Positions 18,809 to 28,202 of a stretch of DNA of 64,000 bases are shown one piece after another. Numbering within the stretch: position 1 is the stretch's first letter; every line of letters begins with the position of its first letter. The stretch spans positions 62,001 to 126,000 of the forward strand of contig NZ_CP130701.1 of NCBI RefSeq assembly GCF_030553075.1, written 5' to 3'. Source of the stretch: Halomonas sp. I5-271120 (GTDB lineage: Bacteria > Pseudomonadota > Gammaproteobacteria > Pseudomonadales > Halomonadaceae). The position numbers and the translations under genes are program-made. The notes under the pieces were generated by a model. The model ran no database searches and was not told the origin of the DNA. It saw nothing but the letters and a program-made list of their open reading frames with translations.

Positions 18809-18835
18809 CTTGAAAGGCCTTTGCCAGCCCCCACT
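18809..18835 (+). promoter_or_regulatory. Sigma-32 heat-shock promoter of groESL
   Basis: CTTGAAA (18809-18815) and CCCCACT (18829-18835) are separated by 13 nt, close to the RpoH consensus CTTGAAA-N11-16-CCCATnT. It places the transcript start near 18842, giving an about 167-nt leader before groES. Confidence 0.85.
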
Positions 18836-18844
18836 CATGGCGTA

Positions 18845-18979
18845 GTGCTGAGAAGTAAGCTCAGCACCCCGTTTCGGCGACCGAGTCCAGGCCCGGTTGC
18901 CATCGACACAGAAGGCGCAAGCCTTCGCTTCGAAACCTCGGTTTCGAGGGTGATATGGACCCGCCAGGGGCATCCCTGG
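18845..18979 (+). promoter_or_regulatory. Hairpin-rich 5' leader of groESL
   Basis: Four perfect short hairpins follow one another in the leader. They are GTGCTGAG/CTCAGCAC (18845-18867), GAAGGC-GCAA-GCCTTC with a GNRA loop (18911-18926), CGAAACC/GGTTTCG (18931-18946) and CCAGGG-GCAT-CCCTGG (18964-18979). The first sits right at the expected 5' end. It is not a CIRCE element, whose arms differ. Confidence 0.6.
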
Positions 18980-19008
18980 CACCGCTAAACTTCAGGAGAA
19001 CGTGAGCA

Positions 19009-19302
19009 ATGAACATCCGTCCCTTGCACGATCGCGTCATCGTCCGTCGCGTGGAAGAAGAACAGAAAACTGCTGGCGGTATCGTGCTTCCGGGCAGCGC
19101 CCAGGAAAAGCCGACGCGTGGTGAGATCCTCGCCGTTGGTAACGGCCGGATTCTCGACAGTGGCGAAGTCCGCGCGCTGGACGTCAAGGTCGGCAATACC
19201 GTCATCTTCAAGGACGGCTTCGGCGTCGAGAAAGAGAAGATCGACGGCGAAGAAGTCCTGATCATGAGCGAGAGCGACATCCTCGCCGTGGTCGAAGGCT
19301 GA
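19009..19302 (+). CDS. groES: Co-chaperonin GroES
   Basis: 97 aa. The 10-kDa lid of the GroEL chamber. The N-terminal [18 protein letters not shown], the mobile loop [19 protein letters not shown] and [22 protein letters not shown] are standard. It starts behind AGGAGAACGTGAGCA and precedes groEL by 71 bp. Confidence 0.98.
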   Translation: MNIRPLHDRVIVRRVEEEQKTAGGIVLPGSAQEKPTRGEILAVGNGRILDSGEVRALDVKVGNTVIFKDGFGVEKEKIDGEEVLIMSESDILAVVEG

Positions 19303-19361
19303 TTTCAGCTCACAGACACTTGCTCGTACATACTTGCTCAAGTTTCACGAACATCAAGTAG

Positions 19362-21020
<1,659 letters not shown>

Positions 21021-21078
21021 GCCAGCCCAGCCTCCTCAGGCCCTGATCAGGCCTTGCCTCGCTGCAAGGCCTGACGTC

Positions 21079-21148
21079 AAAGCCTGGAAAAGGGCCTAAC
21101 GACAGGACCCTGAAGAAAGAGCCCTGAAGAAAGAGCCCTGAAAAATCA
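21079..21148. repeat. 5 x 14-bp degenerate tandem repeat
   Basis: Five head-to-tail 14-bp units lie between groEL and its terminator. Units at 21107 and 21121 (xCCCTGAAGAAAGA) are nearly identical; the outer ones (21079, 21093, 21135) have diverged but keep phase. Confidence 0.7.
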
Positions 21149-21182
21149 GCCCCACCGGCCAATGCCGGTGGGGCTTTTTTTT
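21148..21182 (+). terminator. groESL rho-independent terminator
   Basis: AGCCCCACCGGC-CAAT-GCCGGTGGGGCT followed by eight T. Confidence 0.93.
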
Positions 21183-21307
21183 GCCTTCCTGCTTGCTGCC
21201 GGGCTCGCCTTCCCCACAACACCACCTCACGATCAGCCGTGAGGGCAGGCATCCGCCTAGCGTGTCGCGTAAACTAGTCGCCCCACTCTCCCAACGCCAG
21301 AACCGCA

Positions 21308-22036
21308 ATGCTCTCCAACGTCCGAATCGTCCTCGTACAGACCTTCCACCCCGGCAATATCGGCCAGGCCGCCCGCGCCATGAAGACCATGGGGCTCGAC
21401 GACCTGGTGCTGGTCAACCCGCGCTGCTTTCCCGACCCCGAGGCCACCCGGCTCGCCGCCGGGGCGGAAGACCTGGTCGACTCGGCTCGCGTCGTGGGAA
21501 GCCTCAAGGAAGCCGTCAGCGACTGCGTTCAGGTAGTCGGCGCCAGCGCCCGTCTACGAAGCTTGCCGCTGCCGCATTTCGATGAGCCTGACGATATGGC
21601 CAAAGAACTCACCGAGCATGCCGTCGATGCACCGGTCGCGCTGGTCTTCGGCCGCGAACGCTCGGGGCTGACCAACGACGAGATCGGCCACTGCACCCAC
21701 CAGGTCAGCATCCCGGCCAATCCCGACTATGGCATTCTCAACCTCGCCCAGGCCGTGCAGGTGCTGGCCTATGAGGTCAATCGTACCTGGCGGCGCCGGC
21801 CGGACAGCGGCTATCACCCTACCCGGCCTACTGGCGAGAAGCTGCCCAGCCGCGAGCAGCTCGACCACTTCCACACCCACCTTGGTCGCGTCATGCAGGC
21901 CAGCGGCTTCCTGACCCAGCCCCATGCCCGCACCGAGGCACAGCTTCAGGCGCTGTTTGCCCGCGCCCAGCCGACCCGACGCGAACTGTCACTGCTGCGC
22001 GGCCTGCTCAGTGCCCTCGAGCCCAAGCAGCATTGA
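21308..22036 (+). CDS. trmJ: tRNA (cytidine/uridine-32-2'-O)-methyltransferase TrmJ
   Basis: 242 aa. SPOUT-class methyltransferase that modifies position 32 of the tRNA anticodon loop. The SPOUT motifs are present: VLVQTFHPGNIGQAARAMK at the N-terminus, ALVFGRERSGLTNDE and the knot segment IPANPDYGILNLAQAVQVLAYE. The extra C-terminal helical domain matches the TrmJ length. The iscR cluster that often follows in relatives is not present. Confidence 0.94.
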   Translation: MLSNVRIVLVQTFHPGNIGQAARAMKTMGLDDLVLVNPRCFPDPEATRLAAGAEDLVDSARVVGSLKEAVSDCVQVVGASARLRSLPLPHFDEPDDMAKELTEHAVDAPVALVFGRERSGLTNDEIGHCTHQVSIPANPDYGILNLAQAVQVLAYEVNRTWRRRPDSGYHPTRPTGEKLPSREQLDHFHTHLGRVMQASGFLTQPHARTEAQLQALFARAQPTRRELSLLRGLLSALEPKQH

Positions 22037-22080
22037 CCCGACAACAGGCAAGCTTGATCGCTCTTCCAGTACACAAGAAC

Positions 22081-22192
22081 CTTTCACGCGCTTTTTCTAT
22101 CAATGACGCTCCCATCAAAGCGGCTTCCCTATTAAGCGCTTTGCCTATTAAGCGACTTCTCGATTCAGCGCCTTTCCTATCAAGCGCTTTGC
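22081..22192. repeat. 7 x 16-bp degenerate tandem repeat
   Basis: Seven consecutive 16-bp units at 22081, 22097, 22113, 22129, 22145, 22161 and 22177 follow the pattern CTATCAAGCGCTTTGC. It fills the space between trmJ and the convergent antiporter gene. Inner units are closest to consensus. Confidence 0.85.
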
Positions 22193-22201
22193 TATATACA
22201 A

Positions 22202-22228
22202 AAAACGGCGCCCCAAGGGCGCCGTTTT
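22202..22228. terminator. Bidirectional terminator between trmJ and the antiporter
   Basis: A 12-bp stem AAAACGGCGCCC / GGGCGCCGTTTT with a CAA loop has T-runs on both strands. Confidence 0.9.
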
Positions 22229-22265
22229 GCGATCGCAATGTGCTCTGAGAACTGACTCTGTTTGC

Positions 22266-23627
22266 CTAAAACGTCATGGCCGCCAGCCACCCAAAGGCAA
22301 TCAGCGGAATGTTGTAGTGCAGGAAGGTCGGCACCACGCTATCCCAGATATGATCGTGCTGGCGATCGACGTTGAGCCCCGACGTCGGCCCGAGGGTCGA
22401 GTCAGAGGCCGGCGAACCAGCATCACCCAGCGCGGCAGCAGTGCCCACCAGCGCCACGGTGGCTAGGTCGGAGAAGCCGAACTGCACGGACAGCGGCACG
22501 AAAATGGTGGCAATGATCGGGATGGTCGAGAACGACGAGCCAATCCCCAGGGTGATGAAGAGCCCAACGAGCAGCATCAGCAGCGCCGCCAGGCCCTGAT
22601 TGTCACCGATCATGTTAAAGGAGCTCTGCACCAGCGTGTCGACCTCACCGGTCGCTTCCATCACCGCGGCAAAGCCCGAGGCAGAGATCATGATAAAGCC
22701 GATCAGCGCCATCATGCGCATGCCGCTGGTGAACAGATCATCCGCTTCGCGCCATTTGAAGATGCCACCCACCGAGAGCAAGGCGAAACCGACCAGGCCA
22801 CCCAGCACCATCGAGCCGCTATAGAGCTGAATGCCCAGAGCCGCGAGAATGGCCACCACCGACATCACCAGACCAGAGGTGCGTGCTGCCGGGGCGCCGT
22901 CACCGTCATGGGCCGGATAGTGTGGCTGGTTGCTGGTGACCAGTTCGCTGTCGGCGTAGTCGCGCGGTTTGCGATAACTGAAAGCGATGGCCACCACCAG
23001 GCCCAGCGCCATGCCGGCCACCGGGACGCCCATGGCCAACGGCACCATACCGCGGGAGACTTCGAGGCCCAGCGCCTCGCCGGCGCTGTTGATATTGGCG
23101 AGCAGGATGTCATTGAGGAAGATGGCCCCAAAGCCCACCGGCAGCAGCATGTAAGGCGCCGTGAGACCAAAGGTCAGCGCGCAGGCCACTGCGCGACGGT
23201 CCAGACGCAGCTGGTTCATGACCTTGAGCAGCGGCGGAATCAGAATCGGGATGAAGGCAATGTGGACCGGAATCAGGTTCTGGGAGGAGATCGCCACCAG
23301 CAGCAACGAGCCCAGCAGCAGGTACTTTACTGCCCGCTGGCGGCGGTGGGTCGCGTCCTGGCCCAGAAGCCGAATCAGCTTCTGCGCCAGCATATCAGGG
23401 AGTCCAGACCGAGAGATCGCCACAGCGAAGGCGCCCAGGGTGGCATAGGCCAAAGCCACCTTGGCGCCGCCGCCTACTCCATCGTTGAAGGCTGCAAGCG
23501 TGCTTTCGAGAGACAGCCCGCCGGCCAGCCCACCGACCAGCGCGCCGACCACCAGCGCAAAGACCACCGACACCCGGGCCAGCGATAGGCCCACCATGAC
23601 TAGTACCGCCAGAATTACCGCATTCAT
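22266..23627 (-). CDS. Na+/H+ antiporter, NhaC/YuiF-type
   Basis: 453 aa with about eleven hydrophobic segments. It fits the Na_H_antiporter family that also contains YuiF-like proteins: an N-terminal [41 protein letters not shown], and a conserved C-terminal [19 protein letters not shown] and [21 protein letters not shown]. Such proteins exchange Na+ (or an organic substrate) for protons across the inner membrane, which suits a halotolerant host. Some relatives move amino acids, so substrate is uncertain. It is divergent from the small RNA gene at 23790 across an about 160-bp region. Confidence 0.82.
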   Translation of the reverse strand: MNAVILAVLVMVGLSLARVSVVFALVVGALVGGLAGGLSLESTLAAFNDGVGGGAKVALAYATLGAFAVAISRSGLPDMLAQKLIRLLGQDATHRRQRAVKYLLLGSLLLVAISSQNLIPVHIAFIPILIPPLLKVMNQLRLDRRAVACALTFGLTAPYMLLPVGFGAIFLNDILLANINSAGEALGLEVSRGMVPLAMGVPVAGMALGLVVAIAFSYRKPRDYADSELVTSNQPHYPAHDGDGAPAARTSGLVMSVVAILAALGIQLYSGSMVLGGLVGFALLSVGGIFKWREADDLFTSGMRMMALIGFIMISASGFAAVMEATGEVDTLVQSSFNMIGDNQGLAALLMLLVGLFITLGIGSSFSTIPIIATIFVPLSVQFGFSDLATVALVGTAAALGDAGSPASDSTLGPTSGLNVDRQHDHIWDSVVPTFLHYNIPLIAFGWLAAMTF

Positions 23628-23749
23628 GCCTTTTTTCCACCGAAAGATATGTGTTAGGACGCGAAAGGCGGCGATTCTAGCAGAAATGAGCGCGTTACGG
23701 GGCGGTTCGTGTGGATTCCGGCCTGGATTGGCGCCGTCTAAATGTCACT

Positions 23750-23788
23750 ATTTTGTTATTTAATTGTCACAAAATGTCGCTATACACT
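23750..23788 (+). promoter_or_regulatory. Candidate promoter/operator of the GGA-hairpin RNA
   Basis: An AT-rich stretch holds a 7-bp inverted repeat (ATTTTGT at 23750-23756, ACAAAAT at 23769-23775) and three TGTCRC words (23743, 23765, 23775). A TATACA-like -10 at 23781 follows, with a weak TTTAAT -35 at 23759. A start near 23790 would fit the RNA below. No TGTAAG-N6-CTTACA GacA site was found. Confidence 0.45.
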
Positions 23789-23789
23789 A

Positions 23790-23980
23790 CCTTAAGGTCA
23801 GCAGGGAGTTGAGGGCAAACGACACCCCGCGGCATAAAGACAAGGGACACTGTCGACCAGACGCCACGGATGCGACGGCACAGGGAGTGCTCAAAGGACA
23901 GGCAGGACGCCTAAACACCCGGAGGGTGTTCAGGGAGGTCAGCATACCGCCATGGAGCCAATTCACTCCATGGCGTTTTT
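23790..23980 (+). ncRNA. Candidate CsrA/RsmA-sequestering small RNA (CsrB/RsmZ type)
   Basis: About 190 nt with no reading frame, ending in a strong terminator. Six short stem-loops each show GGA in the loop: 23799-23811 (loop AGGGA), 23839-23854 (AGGGACAC), 23862-23874 (CACGGAT), 23878-23890 (GCAC-AGGGA-GTGC), 23900-23912 (AGGC-AGGAC-GCCT) and 23914-23930 (AACACC-CGGAG-GGTGTT). Two further unpaired GGA words are at about 23895 and 23933. Repeated GGA in loops is the known binding signature of CsrA/RsmA, and RNAs built this way (CsrB, RsmY, RsmZ) titrate that regulator under GacA/UvrY control; a gacA gene is present at 6267. The structures are seen in the sequence; the function is inference. 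It could alternatively be a psiE leader with an attenuator. Confidence 0.7.
23948..23980 (+). terminator. Terminator of the GGA-hairpin RNA
   Basis: CGCCATGGAG-ccaattca-CTCCATGGCG followed by TTTTT, 57 bp in front of psiE. No protein gene precedes it on this strand, which is what reveals the RNA gene. Confidence 0.9.
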
Positions 23981-24037
23981 GTGCGCGTCGGATGGGTATT
24001 AACTGTGTATTGGGTAGGCCCATAGGAGAGCCCGGTC

Positions 24038-24499
24038 ATGGCGGAAGAGCAACCACGCAAGCTGCTGCACAATGAATTGCCCGAGGAACACAGCGACCCG
24101 CTGATCCAGTCCCTGCACAGGATCATCCGCATCGCCGTGCGTGTGCTGGCAGTGCTGATGGTGTTCGTGATCATCTGGGGCATCGGCGATGTGCTTTATG
24201 TGCTCTATCAGCGCCTGATGGCACCACCGTTCCTACTGCTTGATATCAACGATATTTTCCAGACATTCGGTGCCTTCATGGCGGTGCTGATCGCCATCGA
24301 GATCTTCATCAACATTCGGCTCTATCTCGGCACTAACATCATTCCGATTCAACTGGTCATCGCCACTGCCCTGATGGCCATCGCGCGAAAGGTCATCGTC
24401 CTCGACCTGGACCAGGTCACGGCCATGGAAATTCTGGGCATCGCCGCCGTGGTCATCGCGCTTGGCATTACCCATTGGCTGGTCAGTCTTCACCGCTGA
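24038..24499 (+). CDS. psiE: PsiE family phosphate-starvation-inducible membrane protein
   Basis: 153 aa with four membrane helices. The family features are visible: RVLAVLMVFVIIWGIGDVLY, DIFQTFGAFMAVLIAIEIFINI and the helix ending LVIATALMAIARKVIVLDLDQV. PsiE is induced by phosphate starvation in E. coli and its role is unknown. No pho box was recognised in the 57 bp between the RNA terminator and the start. Confidence 0.85.
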   Translation: MAEEQPRKLLHNELPEEHSDPLIQSLHRIIRIAVRVLAVLMVFVIIWGIGDVLYVLYQRLMAPPFLLLDINDIFQTFGAFMAVLIAIEIFINIRLYLGTNIIPIQLVIATALMAIARKVIVLDLDQVTAMEILGIAAVVIALGITHWLVSLHR

Positions 24500-24506
24500 A
24501 GGCGCC

Positions 24507-24592
24507 GGCCTTACTCTCGGGCCTTTCGCATCAAGGGCCTTGCTCACGAACCTTTCTCAATGGCTTTTCTCAATGCCCTTTCATACCTGCGC
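24507..24592. repeat. Degenerate 13- to 16-bp tandem repeat
   Basis: Five or six imperfect units with the core GCCTTTCTCAATG lie between psiE and ilvE. Unit length drifts between 13 and 16 bp, so the boundaries are approximate. Confidence 0.5.
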
Positions 24593-24604
24593 TCACTTCA
24601 GTGC

Positions 24605-25555
24605 TCAGGCAGGCGTGAGCCATTCCTGATAGGCAGCCAGATCATCGCCCAAATCACCTCGGGTGACGCGACGATAGAGGCCCTGAAGCCGAGCGGTAAG
24701 CGAGTCCGGAGCGATCTCGCGCCCGGCCGCCCCGATGCGCCGACCATCGAGCTCACGCAGTGGCAGCAGTTCGGCAGCCGTGCCGGTCAAAAAGGCCTCG
24801 TCGGCCGTGTAGAGCTCATCGCGGGTAATACGCCGCTCCTGCACCTCGAGTCCCAGTACCTCGCGGGCCAGGCGGATCACGCTGTCACGCGTGATGCCCT
24901 GCAGACAGGAGGTCACCTCGGGGGTATGCAGCACGCCATCGCGCAGCAGGAAGACATTGGCCGCCGAGGCCTCGGCAACATAGCCTTCCGGATCGAGCAT
25001 CAGGGTCTCGTCGAAGCCCGCCTTCACCGCGGTGTTAAGCGCCAGAATCGAGTTGACGTAATGGCCGTTGGTCTTGGCCCGGCACAGGCTGATGTTGACG
25101 TGGTGGCGCGCCCAGGATGAGGTCAGCGCCCGCAGGCCTTCACGAGACGCCGTCGCCGAGACGTAGTCACCCAGATCCCAGGCTGCCACCATCACATTGG
25201 TGGTCAGCCCCTTGGCACGCAGCCCCAGTCCTTCGGCGCCGAAATAAACGGTGGGCTTCAGGTAGGCGTTGGTCAGCCCATTGCGGCCCAGGCACTCCCG
25301 CTGCGCTTCAATCAGCTGCGCAGCGGAAAAAGATAACGGTATATCCAGGGAATGGGCGCTGTCGCAAAGCCGCCGGGTATGTTCGGCAACCCGGAAGAGG
25401 TGCGTGCCGTTGGGGCCGTCGTAGGCACGCACGCCCTCGAAGCAGCCCATTCCATAGTGCAGGGTGTGGGTCAGCAGGTGAGTGGTGGCCTCTCGCCAAG
25501 GCAGCCATTCACCGTTATGCCAGATGAAACCGTCGCGATCATAAAGGGGTGTCAT
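24605..25555 (-). CDS. ilvE: Branched-chain amino acid aminotransferase
   Basis: 316 aa, fold-type IV PLP enzyme. It makes or degrades leucine, isoleucine and valine with glutamate/2-oxoglutarate. The N-terminal HTLHYGMGCFEGVRAY, the PLP lysine segment RAKTNGHYVNSILA and VAEASAANVFLLRDGVLHTPEVT are family-typical; TGTAAELLPLRELDGR closes the site. It could feed the liu leucine pathway located further right. It is a single gene, convergent with psiE. Confidence 0.92.
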   Translation of the reverse strand: MTPLYDRDGFIWHNGEWLPWREATTHLLTHTLHYGMGCFEGVRAYDGPNGTHLFRVAEHTRRLCDSAHSLDIPLSFSAAQLIEAQRECLGRNGLTNAYLKPTVYFGAEGLGLRAKGLTTNVMVAAWDLGDYVSATASREGLRALTSSWARHHVNISLCRAKTNGHYVNSILALNTAVKAGFDETLMLDPEGYVAEASAANVFLLRDGVLHTPEVTSCLQGITRDSVIRLAREVLGLEVQERRITRDELYTADEAFLTGTAAELLPLRELDGRRIGAAGREIAPDSLTARLQGLYRRVTRGDLGDDLAAYQEWLTPA

Positions 25556-25631
25556 CGCCGTCCTCTCAGAGTCTGATAGCGGAACAGGAATTTAGGACCG
25601 TGGATCTGCTATCGAAAAAATCGTTGTTTGA

Positions 25632-26759
25632 TCAAGCATCTCGCCAGTCGCGCGCCCAGCCGTCGATCAGTTCGCGCTGGTGTGGCTGCAGGTCCTGGTA
25701 TGCCCAGGCGGCGATCTCGTCATCCTGCGGGTCGGGCACATGAATCTCGCTGCCGGAAAGGGTCGCGATCACTGCATGACCGCACAGCGGCACGTAGCCC
25801 TCGCTGTAGCCGCCTTCGTGAATCATCACCAGGCGCCCCTCGCAGACGCGCTCTGCCAGCGCCTTGATATGCGATGTCATCTCGGCAAAGGCGCTGCTGT
25901 TGAGCAGCATCTTGCCTAGCGGATCCTTGGCGCAGGCGTCATATCCGCAGGCGATCACAATCATCTCGGGCGCAAAGGCCTCCAGGGCCGGCACGATCAA
26001 TTGCTCGAATGCATAGCGATAGGCACCGATCCCAGCACCCGGCGGCATCGGCAGGTTGAGATTGGCACCCTGACCGGCCCCGCGCCCACGCTCCTCAATG
26101 AAGCCGCTATCCAGCGGAAAATTGCCGGCCTGATGGATCGAGACCGTGAACACCTCGGAATCGTCATAGAAGGCGTCCTGCTGGCCGTTGCCGTGATGCA
26201 CGTCCCAATCGAGGATCGCCACCCGTCCGACCTGCCCCATGGCGCGAGCCCGTTTCACCGCCACGGGAATGTTGCCGAGCAGGCAGAACCCGCGACCGCG
26301 ATCCGCCTCGGCGTGATGGCCCGGCGGCCGACACAGCGCATAGGCATTGTTAACTCGCCCGCAGGCAACCGCCTCGACAGCGGCCATCGCGAGCCCTGCG
26401 GACTGGTAGGCGGCCGCCACGCTGCCCGGGCGAAAGGGTGCACAATCTCCGGCATCACCGCCGCCGGCCTGCTCTCCCGCCGTCAGGGCATCAAGATAGG
26501 CCGAGGTGTGAAAATGCTCGAGATCTTCGCGACTGGCAGGCGTGGGCTTTTCCACCTCAAGCTCGTCGATCAGCCCCGAGACCTCCAGCAGATTCTTGAG
26601 CCGCCGCTTGCTCTCCGGACTTTCCGAGGCCGGCTGTGGCTGCAGGAATTCACCGGGGGAAGAAAAGACGCCGATCGCCCCCGGGTCATGCCAGAAGCAG
26701 CGCTCGTGCCAGAAAAAGCCGGTCCGCCCCTGCGGGCGGCTCGAGTTGGCGATGCTCAT
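25632..26759 (-). CDS. Histone-deacetylase-fold amidohydrolase (class II type), first copy
   Basis: 375 aa. A zinc-dependent deacetylase of the HDAC/acetoin-utilisation superfamily. It has the tandem active-site motifs RPPGHHA and LDWDVHHGNGQQD (zinc ligands Asp-His-Asp), a second metal Asp in ACGYDACAKDPLG and the catalytic-site HEGGY. Bacterial members deacetylate polyamines and other small amides. It has a 4-bp ATGA overlap with the upstream cyclodeaminase-like gene and is the last gene of the TRAP/deacetylase cluster. It shares only the motif regions with the second HDAC gene at 28173, so the two probably act on different substrates or steps. Confidence 0.88.
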   Translation of the reverse strand: MSIANSSRPQGRTGFFWHERCFWHDPGAIGVFSSPGEFLQPQPASESPESKRRLKNLLEVSGLIDELEVEKPTPASREDLEHFHTSAYLDALTAGEQAGGGDAGDCAPFRPGSVAAAYQSAGLAMAAVEAVACGRVNNAYALCRPPGHHAEADRGRGFCLLGNIPVAVKRARAMGQVGRVAILDWDVHHGNGQQDAFYDDSEVFTVSIHQAGNFPLDSGFIEERGRGAGQGANLNLPMPPGAGIGAYRYAFEQLIVPALEAFAPEMIVIACGYDACAKDPLGKMLLNSSAFAEMTSHIKALAERVCEGRLVMIHEGGYSEGYVPLCGHAVIATLSGSEIHVPDPQDDEIAAWAYQDLQPHQRELIDGWARDWRDA

Positions 26760-27697
26760 GCCGCCCCCTCTAGCTGCTCCCAGACCTCGATGGCGGCAGC
26801 CAGGTCCTCGAGCGAGGCGCCCACCGACTTAAAGACAGTAATGGCCTCGTCACTAGAGCGCCCGCTGCGCTCGCCGCGCAACAGTTCGGCCAGATCGGCG
26901 CGAATCTCATTGAAGGCAAAGGCCCCTTCCTCGATCGCCTGATGCACGTCGCCGGCCTCGCCCTGGGCGCCGGCATAGGTATCCACGAATACCTCGCCGC
27001 GCCGAAAGCAGTCGCCGTCACTTTCGCGCATGCTGTGACGAAAGGCACCTACCAAATCCAGATGGGCACCGGGCTTGAGCCAGGCGCCCTTTACCAGTGC
27101 CTGAGTCGATAGAGTCGCGCAGCTGACAATGTCCGCCTCGCCGACCGCCGCCTCCAGGTCCTCGACCGCCTCGGTCGCGAAGCGATCAGCATAGGCACGG
27201 GCCAGCTGCTCGGCCTTGGCGAGCTTACGCCCCCAGATCTTGACCCTTTTTATCGGGCGGACCGCCGCATGGGCTTCGATCAGCATCGGCGCCAGTTTGC
27301 CGGTACCAACGATCACCAGCGTTTCGGCGTCTTCCCGGGCCAGTTCCCCGGCCGCTAACGCCGAGGCCGCGGCAGTGCGTCGGCGCGTCAGCTCGCTGCC
27401 TTCCAGGCAAGCCAGCGGCTGCCCGTGCTGCCCCTCACTGAGGAAATAGACGCCGGCAATCGCCGGCAGTCCCTGATCGGCGTTCTGCGGAAAGACGTTG
27501 ACCATCTTAACGCCGATATACCCAGCCGGCTCCCAGGCCGGCATCAGCAGCATGGTCGCCTCACCGTCCGGGCGGTGCATGGAGTGATGGTGGCGTGGCG
27601 GTGCCTCAACGCCCTCGCGAAAGACCTTGCCCAGACGCTGAATCAGCGCGCCCCAGGGCAGGCCCTGAGCGACCTCATCACTGGTAATCATCCGCAT
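26756..27697 (-). CDS. Ornithine cyclodeaminase/ketimine reductase family protein
   Basis: 313 aa. Mu-crystallin/ornithine cyclodeaminase family. The NAD(P)-binding stretch LVIVGTGKLAPMLIEAH and ADIVSCATLSTQALVKGAWLKPGAHLDLVGAFRHSMRE are present, and the substrate end has GYIGVKMVNVFPQN with the key lysine. Members cyclise ornithine to proline, reduce cyclic ketimines or oxidise amino acids. The start at 27697 has GGGAGCCTGAT in front. It is one nucleotide after RidA and overlaps the deacetylase, so it is in the middle of an operon. The substrate is unknown. Confidence 0.85.
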   Translation of the reverse strand: MRMITSDEVAQGLPWGALIQRLGKVFREGVEAPPRHHHSMHRPDGEATMLLMPAWEPAGYIGVKMVNVFPQNADQGLPAIAGVYFLSEGQHGQPLACLEGSELTRRRTAAASALAAGELAREDAETLVIVGTGKLAPMLIEAHAAVRPIKRVKIWGRKLAKAEQLARAYADRFATEAVEDLEAAVGEADIVSCATLSTQALVKGAWLKPGAHLDLVGAFRHSMRESDGDCFRRGEVFVDTYAGAQGEAGDVHQAIEEGAFAFNEIRADLAELLRGERSGRSSDEAITVFKSVGASLEDLAAAIEVWEQLEGAA

Positions 27698-27698
27698 A

Positions 27699-28055
27699 TC
27701 AGGCTCCCGGCAGCGCCGCCACGACCATGATCTCGACCTTCCACTCGGGCTTGGCCAGCTTGGCCTCCACCGCTGCACGCACCGGCGGACGACCGGGCAC
27801 GACCCAGGCGTCCCAGGCTTCGTTCATCGCCGCGAACTCCTCCATGCTGGTCACCCAGATCTGCGCCGAGATCAGGTGCTCCTTGGAGGTACCAGCCTGC
27901 TTAAGCAGGCTATCGACGCTTGCCAGCACCTGCTCGGTCTGGCCCTTCATGTCGGCGCTTGTATCGTGGGGTACCTGGCCGGCCAGGTAGACGGTTTGAT
28001 TATGCACGGCGACCTGGCTCATGCGGGCATTGCTGTCTTGGTAGGTAACGGTCAT
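27699..28055 (-). CDS. RidA family enamine/imine deaminase
   Basis: 118 aa. The Rid (YjgF/YER057c) fold protein hydrolyses reactive 2-imino or enamine intermediates. The sequence includes VYLAGQVPHDTSADMKGQTEQVL and AWVVPGRPPVRAAVEAKLAKPEWKVEIMVVA, whose RPPVRAAVE holds the conserved arginine. Its place next to a cyclodeaminase-like enzyme fits a role in clearing imine intermediates of the same pathway. Confidence 0.88.
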   Translation of the reverse strand: MTVTYQDSNARMSQVAVHNQTVYLAGQVPHDTSADMKGQTEQVLASVDSLLKQAGTSKEHLISAQIWVTSMEEFAAMNEAWDAWVVPGRPPVRAAVEAKLAKPEWKVEIMVVAALPGA

Positions 28056-28144
28056 AAGATTTTCCTCTGGTGAATGGACGGCCTGTTGAAGCCGTCAAAT
28101 ATGAATCAATGAGCGCAAGAAGCATACGAAGCGTCATTAGTCGC

Positions 28145-28202
28145 CGCGAAAGCCCTTGAGAAAGCCCTTGAACTAGCGCTTGAGAAAGCCCTCGAGAAAG
28201 GC
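28145..28202. repeat. 4-5 x 12-bp tandem repeat across the 3' end of the deacetylase gene
   Basis: Four 12-bp units (28155, 28167, 28179, 28191) follow CTTGAGAAAGCC, with a partial unit in front. The array overlaps the last codons and the stop of the gene ending at 28173. Confidence 0.75.

Noticed and set aside
18845..18867. Possible CIRCE element in front of groES
   Set aside because: CIRCE arms are TTAGCACTC/GAGTGCTAA; here they are GTGCTGAG/CTCAGCAC with a 7-nt loop, and the promoter is of sigma-32 type.
23948..24037. Terminator as an attenuator or riboswitch of psiE
   Set aside because: Possible, but the six GGA-loop hairpins in front fit a CsrA-binding RNA much better and no anti-terminator pairing was seen. 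Kept only as an alternative.
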